A stretch of DNA of 5,822 bases, from contig JANQSK010000327.1 of assembly GCA_028284105.1 (NCBI GenBank), forward strand, positions 1-5,822, in the 5' to 3' direction. Both the position numbers and the translations under genes were made by a program. Below the pieces are notes generated by a model. The model searched no databases and was not told where the DNA came from. It saw nothing but the letters and a program-made list of their open reading frames with translations. The stretch is from Anaerolineae bacterium (lineage in GTDB: Bacteria; Chloroflexota; Anaerolineae; Promineifilales; Promineifilaceae). Below are positions 1-5,822 of the stretch, piece after piece (position 1 is the stretch's first letter; each line of letters opens with the position of its first letter).

Positions 1-1
1 A

Positions 2-550
2 AAATACATTATTGAACGCTATTTACACTGGATGGATCGCATCTATGACATGCGCTATGCCTGCTTGCGATACTTTAACGCTTGCGGTGCTACCGAAGAA
101 CGGGGTGAAGACCATGCGCCAGAAACCCATTTGATTCCACTTGTTTTAGAGGTTGCACTTGGCCAAAGAGAAAAAATCGTCATTTTCGGAGATGATTACG
201 ATACGCCCGATGGCACTTGCGTCCGTGACTACATCCACGTTGTTGATTTAGCTGAAGCCCACATTCTGGCAATGCGAGCCCTCGAAAACGGTCCTAGCCG
301 TAAATACAATTTAGGAAACGGCCGTGGGTATACGATTCGTCAAGTCATTGAAACGGCGCGAAAAGTAACAGGCCACCCCATTCCAGCCGAGGTGGGTGAT
401 CGCCGCCCTGGGGATCCTGATATTTTGATTGCAAGTAGCGAAACGATCAATCATGATTTGGGCTGGCAGCCCATTTACACCGATTTAGAACGAATTATTG
501 AAACCGCTTGGAAGTGGCATCAAGCCAATCCAAACGGATATTCAAAATAA
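2..550 (+). CDS. galE: UDP-glucose 4-epimerase, C-terminal part (5' end outside window)
   Basis: GalE interconverts UDP-glucose and UDP-galactose in the cytoplasm with bound NAD, supplying galactose for the Leloir pathway and for surface glycans. The frame is open from nt 2, so the gene continues to the left; the ATG at 32 is an internal Met. The first visible residue is a Lys followed by YIIERYLHW, aligning with the segment that starts at the catalytic Lys of the YxxxK motif, so the Rossmann half and catalytic Tyr are off the window. Visible family signatures are LRYFNACGA, the ETHLIPLVL and VALGQRE block, IFGDDYDTPDGTCVRDYIHV, YNLGNGRGY, GDRRPGDPDILIAS and the final LGWQP...WKWHQANPNGY. The 182 residues seen are about the expected C-terminal half of a protein of about 330 aa, with a normal C-terminus. 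It is convergent with the envelope operon, from which a hairpin separates it. Other short-chain sugar-nucleotide epimerases are possible, but these motifs fit GalE best. Confidence 0.93.
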   Translation, partial: KYIIERYLHWMDRIYDMRYACLRYFNACGATEERGEDHAPETHLIPLVLEVALGQREKIVIFGDDYDTPDGTCVRDYIHVVDLAEAHILAMRALENGPSRKYNLGNGRGYTIRQVIETARKVTGHPIPAEVGDRRPGDPDILIASSETINHDLGWQPIYTDLERIIETAWKWHQANPNGYSK

Positions 551-551
551 C

Positions 552-592
552 AAATTAAAAAGAGGCTGAGTAATTCAGCCTCTTTTTAATTT
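552..592. terminator. Bidirectional intrinsic terminator between galE and the YceI gene
   Basis: A perfect 18-bp inverted repeat (552-569 pairing with 575-592) encloses a 5-nt loop, gtaat. The core is agaggctga/tcagcctct, flanked by A-rich sequence on the left and T-rich sequence on the right, so the RNA from either strand gives a GC stem followed by a U-run. It starts 2 nt after the galE stop and ends 3 nt before the stop codon of the convergent lipoprotein gene, the expected place for a shared terminator. Confidence 0.93.
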
Positions 593-595
593 CCT

Positions 596-1339
596 TTAGC
601 TCTCAACGGCCGTAAATTCCACTTGAATCACAAACTCATCAGCAACCGTTAACGTGTTCGCAAAGTTAGGGGGCTCAATACCAAAGGTCGACATGGTAAT
701 GGGCAATCGCGCGACACCAGTTAATCGACCGTCTTGCAAAACGGCCGTGACTTCAAAAGTAACTTCTTTTGTGATGTCACGAATCGTAATGTCACCAAGT
801 AAATCAAATGCGATTGTTTCCCCTTCGGTGTAAGAATCTGGCATGCCCGAAACTGATTTGGCTTCGAACACTGCTTCAGGAAAGCGGTTGGACTCTAAAT
901 GATTGTCACGAATAAAATTGTCTCGCCGATTTTGATCAGTGGCGAGGGAAACGAGATTCACAACAAAAGATCCACTTTCTAGTAAATCAGCATTTCCAAA
1001 ATTGAGTTGGAGCTCACCACTCATGTCATTGGTGCTGCCAACCACATCAACATCACCAGGTTGAATGTTAAATTTGGTGAGTGCATCCGCAAAAAACTCT
1101 TCATCAACTAAGTATGATGCAGTTGATTCTTCGGCGACAATGCTATACGTGCGTGACACACTTTCTTCGCCACCAATTGCATAAGTAACGGGTTCATTGC
1201 TTGCAACAGGCTCCTCCGCAGGCACATCTGTGGCTTCAACCTGAACGTCTTCCACAACAGGGGCTTCAGAAACGGCCGTTTCGCCGCCACAAGCCACTAA
1301 AAATAAAGCTATTCCAATTAAAATCAATAAACGTTTCAT
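596..1339 (-). CDS. YceI-domain lipoprotein
   Basis: YceI-family proteins are lipocalin-like beta-barrels that bind polyisoprenoid or other amphiphilic lipids outside the cytoplasm; the ligand here is unknown. The 247-aa product starts with MKRLL and a hydrophobic stretch ending in the lipobox LVAC (residues 14-17), so Cys17 should be lipidated and the protein anchored to the outer face of the membrane. Residues 18-60 are an acidic, Ala/Val/Glu/Pro-rich tether. The YceI domain covers about 65-245 and shows family hallmarks: DQNRRDNFIRDNHLES followed by FPEAVFEA (135-160), LLGDITIRDITKEVTF (180-195) and ITMSTFGIEPP (214-224). It is longer than a bare YceI protein (about 190 aa) because of the signal and tether. 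The start is supported by AGGAG 9 nt upstream. It is the last gene of the operon, 6 nt after the sulfatase-fold gene, and ends at the shared terminator. The fold call is firm; a specific role is not shown by the sequence. Confidence 0.9.
   Translation of the reverse strand: MKRLLILIGIALFLVACGGETAVSEAPVVEDVQVEATDVPAEEPVASNEPVTYAIGGEESVSRTYSIVAEESTASYLVDEEFFADALTKFNIQPGDVDVVGSTNDMSGELQLNFGNADLLESGSFVVNLVSLATDQNRRDNFIRDNHLESNRFPEAVFEAKSVSGMPDSYTEGETIAFDLLGDITIRDITKEVTFEVTAVLQDGRLTGVARLPITMSTFGIEPPNFANTLTVADEFVIQVEFTAVES
1271..1280. repeat. Perfect AACGGCCGTT palindrome, copy in the YceI gene
   Basis: This perfect 10-bp copy encodes T-A-V just after the lipidated Cys of the YceI lipoprotein. Two further cores, at 606-613 and 741-748, lie in the same gene. 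Confidence 0.85.
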
Positions 1340-1345
1340 TAAATA

Positions 1346-3127
1346 TCACTCCTGTTTTTCAAATATTAAACCTGACGGGGAAAAAGCGGGTAAAGCATCA
1401 CTGTTGGCAAGGTCATCCCCAAAAGAACGAATCAAAAGCTGCATAAACAAAGAATAGAACCCCTCATGATTCATAGTGGGGTCTACATTTCGAGTCTGCA
1501 ATTGAGGTAAAAAATCATATTGTAAAAAAGAATCAACAAATGCTTCGTTTCGGCTTATCACATGAATCGGCGTATCAAACCCATCATCTCTCCTCGCCAC
1601 CCGGGCAGGTTGATGATCCCCCATTAACACAAAAATATCGTTTTCATCCCCTTCTGTCATAATAAAGTGAACAAGCATCTCCATTTCATATTGAATGGAT
1701 CGCAAATAATTTTGACGCAACTCTTCTTGGGAAAAGCTTTGGGAAGGAGATTCATCAATACTGCTCATAGCATTAAAATCTTGCCAATTGTCTGCAACGT
1801 CAGGCAACGGAAACCATGGATAATGAGAGTTTTGGGTGATATAAAAAAAGAGATTTGGGTCATCCGAAGCGGTGTTCATGTAATCATGTGCAAAATGTAT
1901 GGCATACTGATCAGGTGGGGAAGGCCCCCAACCATACAACGGTCCTTCATAATTTAAGTCACCAAAACGCAGCCATTCATCAAAACCATAAAAATCTTGG
2001 TATCGATCCAACTGCACATCATCAAGCTCACGAGAAATTGATGAGAGGCGATAGCTACGATACCCTTGATCACGGAGATAGTTTATGAGGTGTGGAAACG
2101 GCTCATTGTAATATTGATTCAATAATGTAAGGTACTCAGCGTGCGTCTCCAATCGAACACCTGATAGAGCACTTGTATAAGAAATCCATGATCCCCCACC
2201 CCAGGTTGGTGCATCACTCATCGTTGAAGCCACATACCAATCATTTTCTAACAGCTTCTCATCCAAAGAGCGCATCGTTGTGATCGTTGCAGACAAAAAA
2301 TCTGAGCGTTGATAAAGCACGCTACCATAGGATTCAATAAAAATTAGATAAATATTTGGGCGTTCTTCTAACTGAAATGGAGCGTAATTATAAACTGAAG
2401 CAATCTCAGTTTTATCAAATCGGTTGGCATTTGCTTGGGCATCTTTGGATAAAACAAAGTTATGCCCAATCTTTGCTGCAAAACTACTAATGGCTGCCTC
2501 TGGTTGATAGGCATTCACTTCATTTGTGCTAATTGAAAAAAGTAAAAACGCACAAAAAAGCGTAAAAATCAACTTTGAGCCAAAGGAAAGATGGGTCGGA
2601 TGTAGATAGAACAGCCAAACAAAAAAGCGATAAAGGCCGACTAAAATCAAAAGGAGCAAGAAGGGTGACAGACCGTAAACTAATAATGTTAAGTCTAAAT
2701 TTTTGATCACAAATTGAGTCAGATCCGCAAAAAGGAAGTAATCATTGAAAAAAGCTGGCTCTAATAGATAAAAGGAGCGAATAAACCCTTCATAAATCAT
2801 ATAAACCAATTGAACGATATAAAGCAGGAACATCAAAAAGAGAACCCATTTTTTTCGAATAGGTTTAAACCATACCCACAGTAAAATGAGTAAAAGCCAT
2901 TCTATTTGGAAGCGGAAAATGTCAAGATTTAATCGTTGCTCAAATAATACGGCCGTTATGGTATCCAGCGACCAGCTTTCCAACTCAGCAGTGGGAAAAA
3001 AGTCTGATCTGAAATTGTAAAACAAAAAAATAGGGAGAAAGAGCAAAAAATTCAAAGTAAAAATCAACACCCAAAAAAGGAAACCCGATCTCTTTTGTTC
3101 ATTAATTTGATTTTCTGATTCAATCAT
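1346..3127 (-). CDS. LTA synthase-like membrane protein with extracytoplasmic sulfatase/alkaline-phosphatase fold
   Basis: Proteins of this architecture use a metal-bound Ser/Thr nucleophile to transfer or cleave phospho-groups such as phosphoglycerol on lipids or glycans outside the membrane. The 593-aa product has five hydrophobic helices (about 14-36, 75-89, 92-111, 146-173 and 184-202). Basic residues in the KPIRKK loop and before helix 1 fit the positive-inside rule and place the catalytic domain (from about 255) outside. Visible metal-site motifs are NIYLIFIES (Glu265), TQNSH (His435) and VLMGDH (Asp504, His505). The likely nucleophile lies in APTWGGGSWISYTSALSG: Ser313 by position relative to LtaS GKT, or Thr308 (inference). 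No CxPxR formylglycine motif is present, so a true sulfatase is unlikely. The length is near the 600-650 aa usual for LtaS. The ATG lies one codon after the upstream stop with no properly spaced ribosome site, so coupling is likely. The exact substrate is unknown; OpgB-like transferase or phosphodiesterase activity are alternatives. Confidence 0.85.
   Translation of the reverse strand: MIESENQINEQKRSGFLFWVLIFTLNFLLFLPIFLFYNFRSDFFPTAELESWSLDTITAVLFEQRLNLDIFRFQIEWLLLILLWVWFKPIRKKWVLFLMFLLYIVQLVYMIYEGFIRSFYLLEPAFFNDYFLFADLTQFVIKNLDLTLLVYGLSPFLLLLILVGLYRFFVWLFYLHPTHLSFGSKLIFTLFCAFLLFSISTNEVNAYQPEAAISSFAAKIGHNFVLSKDAQANANRFDKTEIASVYNYAPFQLEERPNIYLIFIESYGSVLYQRSDFLSATITTMRSLDEKLLENDWYVASTMSDAPTWGGGSWISYTSALSGVRLETHAEYLTLLNQYYNEPFPHLINYLRDQGYRSYRLSSISRELDDVQLDRYQDFYGFDEWLRFGDLNYEGPLYGWGPSPPDQYAIHFAHDYMNTASDDPNLFFYITQNSHYPWFPLPDVADNWQDFNAMSSIDESPSQSFSQEELRQNYLRSIQYEMEMLVHFIMTEGDENDIFVLMGDHQPARVARRDDGFDTPIHVISRNEAFVDSFLQYDFLPQLQTRNVDPTMNHEGFYSLFMQLLIRSFGDDLANSDALPAFSPSGLIFEKQE
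1349..1353 (-). promoter_or_regulatory. Shine-Dalgarno site of the YceI lipoprotein gene
   Basis: On the minus strand AGGAG stands 9 nt before the ATG at 1339. It lies inside the last codons of the upstream sulfatase-fold gene (CAG-GAG-TGA), so the two genes are likely translationally coupled. It is the only canonically spaced Shine-Dalgarno site in the four-gene operon. Confidence 0.8.
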
Positions 3128-3133
3128 TCCTTA
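3125..3133 (-). promoter_or_regulatory. In-frame stop/start junction (TAA-GGA-ATG) between peptidase and sulfatase-fold genes
   Basis: On the minus strand the stop codon of the M23 gene (3133-3131), one GGA codon, and the ATG of the next gene (3127-3125) are contiguous and in the same frame. The only Shine-Dalgarno-like string, TAAGGA, directly abuts the ATG with no spacer, which is too close for ordinary initiation. Termination-reinitiation by the same ribosome is the simplest reading. Confidence 0.65.
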
Positions 3134-4186
3134 ACAACCAATATACCAACAGGGATTATCCCGATTATTGTTTAATCTAATTTCAAAATGAATGTGGGGG
3201 CCAGACGAATTACCCGTATTACCCGATGCCCCAATCACATTTCCCTGATACACAATCTGGCCCGGCACGACATTGATGCCGCTTAAGTGAGCGTAAAATG
3301 TCTCAAATCCATTGCCATGGTTCACAACGATCAAGTTTCCATAGCCAAAGTTATTCCAACCCGCAAAAGTAACCGTTCCTGTATCAGATGCATAAACGGC
3401 CGATCCTTCAACTAATGCAATGTCAATACCGGGATGACCATACCAAAAAAATTGGGTGAAATTACGAGAATTAACCGGATACACATATGTTCCTGTCCCA
3501 ACAATAATGGGGGTGACGCCACTCCCTTCTGATGAAGTGCCACCTACCGAGGACAGGTCAGGAGGAGTCCAGACAAAAAGCTCGCGTAGTGCCCCCGGTA
3601 CAACGATTTGGCTTTCGGGTTCTAAACGAAAGGGAAATGAGAGATTATTAGGTTCATATGCAATCATCTCCTCAATAGAAATACCATAGCGGAGCTGAAG
3701 ATCTTCAATCGATTCACCAGGCTGTACGGTATGCAAAACACCATCTACCGGTAAAATGATTAATTCTGTCCCAATTTGGAGAAGACTAGATTCTTCGCTC
3801 AGTTGGGGATTGCCTCCTAATATTGTTTCAGGGGAAATATTAAATCGATCGGCAATCGAATTTGGCGTGTCTCCTCTTTGAACGACATAGGTTACAAAAT
3901 CGTGTGTAGGCACACTGTTTTCAAATGTCAACGGATTCAATTCTGGTGAGAATCCACTGTCATTCAATACCGGAATATCTTCCAATAAGGACTCGCTTAC
4001 ACCGTCTTGGTCAGCATTTTCAGATATGCTATCTGTTGAGTTGGGTTCAATGAATTCGTCTTCTTCTCTGCTTGAGTCTTGAGATATTAACGGCCGTTGG
4101 CCAAATAAACCCACTACAACCAATAACCCCATTATGGCAAACAGCAATACCTTTTGATATTTTTCAATCTGTTGACGTAAATTCAT
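3131..4186 (-). CDS. Membrane-anchored LysM-LysM-M23 peptidase (second paralog)
   Basis: M23 (LytM-like) zinc peptidases cut peptide cross-bridges of peptidoglycan, and LysM modules bind its glycan strands. The 351-aa protein has a short basic N-terminus, one hydrophobic helix (about 12-29, anchor or signal), an acidic Ser/Glu/Asp-rich linker (about 35-95), LysM 1 (about 99-146, YVVQRGDTPNSIADRFNIS), LysM 2 (about 152-197, HTVQPGESIEDLQLRYGIS), a Gly/Ser linker, and the M23 domain (about 230-345). The zinc and catalytic residues are all present: HPGID (His251, Asp255), YAH (His300) and GPHIHFEIR (His331, His333), so it should be active. Its only cysteines, Cys346 and Cys351, sit at the extreme C-terminus in NPCWYIGC. 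It lies 20 nt after a close paralog and 3 nt before the sulfatase-fold gene. The 20 nt before the ATG hold no clear Shine-Dalgarno sequence and no in-frame start, so this ATG was kept. Whether it remodels wall in growth, division or lysis cannot be told. Confidence 0.93.
   Translation of the reverse strand: MNLRQQIEKYQKVLLFAIMGLLVVVGLFGQRPLISQDSSREEDEFIEPNSTDSISENADQDGVSESLLEDIPVLNDSGFSPELNPLTFENSVPTHDFVTYVVQRGDTPNSIADRFNISPETILGGNPQLSEESSLLQIGTELIILPVDGVLHTVQPGESIEDLQLRYGISIEEMIAYEPNNLSFPFRLEPESQIVVPGALRELFVWTPPDLSSVGGTSSEGSGVTPIIVGTGTYVYPVNSRNFTQFFWYGHPGIDIALVEGSAVYASDTGTVTFAGWNNFGYGNLIVVNHGNGFETFYAHLSGINVVPGQIVYQGNVIGASGNTGNSSGPHIHFEIRLNNNRDNPCWYIGC
4089..4098. repeat. Perfect AACGGCCGTT palindrome, copy in the second M23 gene
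   Basis: This 10-bp perfect palindrome falls in the end of the membrane segment of the M23 protein, where it encodes Q-R-P-L, a different reading frame from the T-A-V seen at most other copies. The core ACGGCCGT also occurs at 318-325, 606-613, 741-748, 1272-1279 and 2949-2956, with a one-base variant (ACGGCCGA) at 3396-3403. Confidence 0.85.
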
Positions 4187-4206
4187 AAATGTTCGAGGTT
4201 GGGAAT

Positions 4207-5292
4207 TTAGCAGTTTTGAACGGGGCCACCCAAATAAAAGAGCGGATCGTCTCGAAAATCATTCAAACGAATTTCAAAATGCAAATGAGGGCCACTGGAA
4301 CGCCCTGTATTTCCGGTGAGGCCAATAAAATCACCTTGTCTGACGATTTGGCCGGGAAAAACATTAATACTGCTTAAATGTGCATATAATGTCTCAAACC
4401 CATTTCCATGATTAATGACAATCAAATTACCATAGTCATAATAGGATCCCGATGCCCAGCTGGCGTAGGTTATTGTGCCATGGTCTGCCGCCAGAACGCT
4501 TGAGCCTTCTGGCAAACCAACATCAATACCAGGGTGTCCATACCAATAATATTGGGTCATACATCGGCTTGTAATGGGCCAAGTAAAGAATCCTGTCCCG
4601 ACAATTTGCCATTGCTGGCTTCCACCGCCACCACCAACAGTTTTAGGTGCCGTCCAATAAAATTGACCTACTGTAGCACCTGGAATTAATATTTCAGTTT
4701 CTGGCACAAGTCTAAAGAAAGGAGGTTCAAGATTATTAGACGCATAAGCGACTATCTCATCAATGGTAACATCATAATCTTCAGCAATAGATTCTAAAGT
4801 CTCACCAGGTTGAACCTCATGCAACACACCATCAACAGGCAAAATGACAAGCTCAGCACCTGATTGAAGTGCATTAGATTCTTGATTTAACCAAGGATTC
4901 CCACCCAATAAAGTTTCAGAAGTAATATTATATTGATCCGCAATAATGTTTGGAGTTTCACCACGCTCAACGGTATGCGTAAGAAAGTTGTGATTAGGCA
5001 ACTTAGCTTGATATGTTCTGGGATTTGGATTAAGTGCCAGGCTATCTTCATTAATGGTTGGTAGATTATTGAATAGCGTCACATTAGCTTCTGATGGACG
5101 CTCAACAATCTCTTCAGAAGTTTCAACAACCGGCTCTTCAACGAGCTGAATTGACAAAGACTCTTCCTGAGCCAAGCTCGGTTCCGAGACTTCTGGGGAT
5201 GATGCGACTTGCCAAATAAAAGCACCAATCGCCACAACGCCTAAAAGCCAATATAAAATTGTGCGGAAACCAAAATTATTTTGCTCATCCAT
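4207..5292 (-). CDS. Membrane-anchored LysM-LysM-M23 peptidase (first paralog)
   Basis: First gene of the envelope operon; a predicted peptidoglycan endopeptidase anchored in the membrane and held to the wall by LysM modules. The 361-aa product has one hydrophobic helix (about 12-29), an acidic Glu/Ser/Val linker (about 33-95), LysM 1 (about 105-152, THTVERGETPNIIADQYNIT), LysM 2 (about 158-204, HEVQPGETLESIAEDYDVT), a pentaglycine-containing linker (220-224), and an M23 domain (about 232-345). Active-site residues are intact: HPGID (His253, Asp257), YAH (His305) and GPHLHFEIR (His336, His338). The domain order and long shared blocks (ILPVDGVLH, WYGHPGID, NHGNGFET) show it is a tandem duplicate of the next gene. 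It differs in a three-residue insertion near 282-286 (SYYDY) and in its two cysteines, Cys244 before the zinc site and Cys361 as the last residue. The ATG has no Shine-Dalgarno sequence upstream and a stop lies five codons before it; a leaderless message is possible. Catalytic activity is inferred from residues only. Confidence 0.93.
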   Translation of the reverse strand: MDEQNNFGFRTILYWLLGVVAIGAFIWQVASSPEVSEPSLAQEESLSIQLVEEPVVETSEEIVERPSEANVTLFNNLPTINEDSLALNPNPRTYQAKLPNHNFLTHTVERGETPNIIADQYNITSETLLGGNPWLNQESNALQSGAELVILPVDGVLHEVQPGETLESIAEDYDVTIDEIVAYASNNLEPPFFRLVPETEILIPGATVGQFYWTAPKTVGGGGGSQQWQIVGTGFFTWPITSRCMTQYYWYGHPGIDVGLPEGSSVLAADHGTITYASWASGSYYDYGNLIVINHGNGFETLYAHLSSINVFPGQIVRQGDFIGLTGNTGRSSGPHLHFEIRLNDFRDDPLFYLGGPVQNC

Positions 5293-5301
5293 AACCAGAA
5301 A

Positions 5302-5330
5302 ATGCTATCACAAGCCCCATAAACAACCAA
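5302..5330 (-). promoter_or_regulatory. Candidate promoter of the envelope operon
   Basis: On the minus strand TTGGTT (5330-5325) is followed after 17 bp by TAGCAT (5307-5302), preceded by TGA to make an extended -10 (TGNTANNNT). Matches to the -35 and -10 consensus are 3/6 and 4/6, so the call is weak. The -10 ends only 9 nt before the ATG at 5292, which would start the transcript about 2-3 nt before that ATG, consistent with the absence of a Shine-Dalgarno site. The -35 abuts the T-run of the rho terminator. Confidence 0.35.
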
Positions 5331-5357
5331 AAAGGGCTACGAATTCGTAGCCCTTTT
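5330..5357 (-). terminator. Intrinsic terminator of rho
   Basis: A 28-bp perfect inverted repeat (14 bp per arm, core gggctacga/tcgtagccc, EcoRI-type gaattc at its centre) lies 35 nt after the rho stop. On the minus strand it is followed by a short T-run (TTTTT then GG). It separates rho from the operon start at 5292. The plus-strand side also carries a T-run, but no plus-strand gene leads into it. Confidence 0.88.
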
Positions 5358-5392
5358 CTAAAAATCTATTAAGTGTTCAGAGATATCAAAAT

Positions 5393-5822
5393 CTACATAT
5401 CTTTGGTAAGCGTCTCAAGGAACTCATAATTTGTTTCAGTGCCACGCATTCGCTTAAGCACAGCATCTGTGGCGCTGCTGATGTCATACCCCGGAGTATC
5501 CATCAAGTGACCCAACATGCGACGCATAATGTAAACACGAGAAAGCTCATCACCTGATAACAAGAGATCTTCACGACGTGTACTTGAGCGTTCGATATCA
5601 TAGGCAGGGAAGATTCGTCGTTCTTGCAATCGACGACTAAGCATCAATTCCATATTACCCGTTCCCTTAAACTCTTCGTAAATAACATCGTCCATACGGC
5701 TGCCGGTGTCAACCAAGCAAGTGGCAATGATGGTTAAACTTCCGCCAAATTCCAAATTACGGGCTGTACCAAAGAATCGTTTTGGAGGATAAAGGGCTGT
5801 TGGGTCCAAACCACCAGACAAT
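5393..5822 (-). CDS. rho: Transcription termination factor Rho, C-terminal part (5' end outside window)
   Basis: Rho is a hexameric RNA-dependent ATPase that pulls transcripts from RNA polymerase. About 142 C-terminal residues are visible; the gene enters from the right edge. The first visible codon is TTG, the Leu of the conserved (T)LSGG segment and not a start codon. The run RFFGTARNLEFGGSLTIIAT, DTGSRMDDVIYEEFKGTGN and MELMLSRRLQERRIFPAYD is typical Rho. By alignment to E. coli Rho, SRMDD carries Arg at the R-loop position of Lys326, and the arginine-finger equivalents of Arg353 (in RRIFP) and Arg366 (in SSTRRE) are present. The C-terminus is of normal length and ends in a TAG stop. Its Walker A/B motifs and RNA-binding domain lie off the window. 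It is probably a separate transcription unit from the envelope genes because a strong terminator follows it. Confidence 0.96.
   Translation of the reverse strand, partial: LSGGLDPTALYPPKRFFGTARNLEFGGSLTIIATCLVDTGSRMDDVIYEEFKGTGNMELMLSRRLQERRIFPAYDIERSSTRREDLLLSGDELSRVYIMRRMLGHLMDTPGYDISSATDAVLKRMRGTETNYEFLETLTKDM

Noticed and set aside
68..91. NACGA instead of NAAGA in the GalE motif as an unusual substitution
   Set aside because: I believe Cys at this position occurs in ordinary GalE proteins, and the rest of the motif is standard.
1108..1446. Open frames at 1108-1290 (minus) and 1201-1446 (plus) over the lipoprotein start region
   Set aside because: Both overlap the well-supported YceI lipoprotein in other frames; their translations are low-complexity and match no family I recognise.
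1667..2088. Plus-strand open frames at 1667-1957 and 1855-2088
   Set aside because: They are antisense to the catalytic domain of the sulfatase-fold gene, overlap each other and show no domain or ribosome site.
3456..3689. Plus-strand open frame of 77 codons
   Set aside because: Antisense to the LysM2-M23 linker of a strongly supported gene; no family signature.
4189..4377. Plus-strand open frame of 62 codons starting in the gap between the two M23 genes
   Set aside because: Almost entirely antisense to the conserved C-terminus of the first M23 gene; no recognisable product.
5819..5821. TTG as a start codon for the rho-like frame
   Set aside because: The TTG is the Leu of the conserved LSGG segment of Rho, and the frame remains open to the window edge, so the gene is truncated here rather than starting.
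1..5822. Mobile element, CRISPR array, tRNA or other RNA gene
   Set aside because: I found no transposase, terminal repeats, regularly spaced repeats or cloverleaf-like sequence; genes fill nearly the whole window.

Overview
The window shows a compact block of envelope genes on the minus strand, flanked by two truncated housekeeping genes: the C-terminal part of galE (plus strand, left edge) and the C-terminal part of rho (minus strand, right edge). Base composition is moderately AT-rich. A monoderm-like envelope kit (a 'VACGG' lipoprotein, LysM-M23 endopeptidases and an LTA-synthase-fold membrane protein) together with a recurrent ACGGCCGT palindrome makes a Chloroflexota (Anaerolineae-like) bacterium my best guess. 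That placement is an inference from gene style, not something the sequence proves.

Layout, left to right. galE ends at 550. An 18-bp perfect hairpin (552-592) separates it from the convergent minus-strand genes and probably terminates transcription from both sides. Reading the minus strand in its own direction, the order is: rho 3' end (stop at 5393), rho terminator (5330-5357), then four tightly packed genes. These are two LysM-LysM-M23 peptidase paralogs (5292-4207 and 4186-3131), a five-helix membrane protein with an extracytoplasmic alkaline-phosphatase/sulfatase-fold domain resembling LTA synthases (3127-1346), and a YceI-domain lipoprotein (1339-596). Gaps between the four are 20, 3 and 6 nt, so they almost certainly form one operon. 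A weak extended -10 promoter candidate lies immediately before the first gene.

How they could work together (inference): the two M23 proteins are membrane-anchored peptidoglycan hydrolases, or regulators of such hydrolases, held to the wall by LysM modules. The sulfatase-fold protein could transfer or hydrolyse phosphoglycerol or another phospho-group on a surface glycan or lipid. The YceI lipoprotein could bind a lipid or isoprenoid outside the membrane. No single named pathway is proven by the sequence.

Most notable non-gene signals: the octamer ACGGCCGT occurs six times, plus one near-match, in different reading frames, which points to a DNA-level repeat. Three of the four operon genes lack a normally spaced Shine-Dalgarno sequence. 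The second peptidase and the sulfatase-fold gene meet in the same frame as TAA-GGA-ATG. There is no mobile element, CRISPR array or RNA gene that I can see, and no intergenic stretch over about 100 nt.
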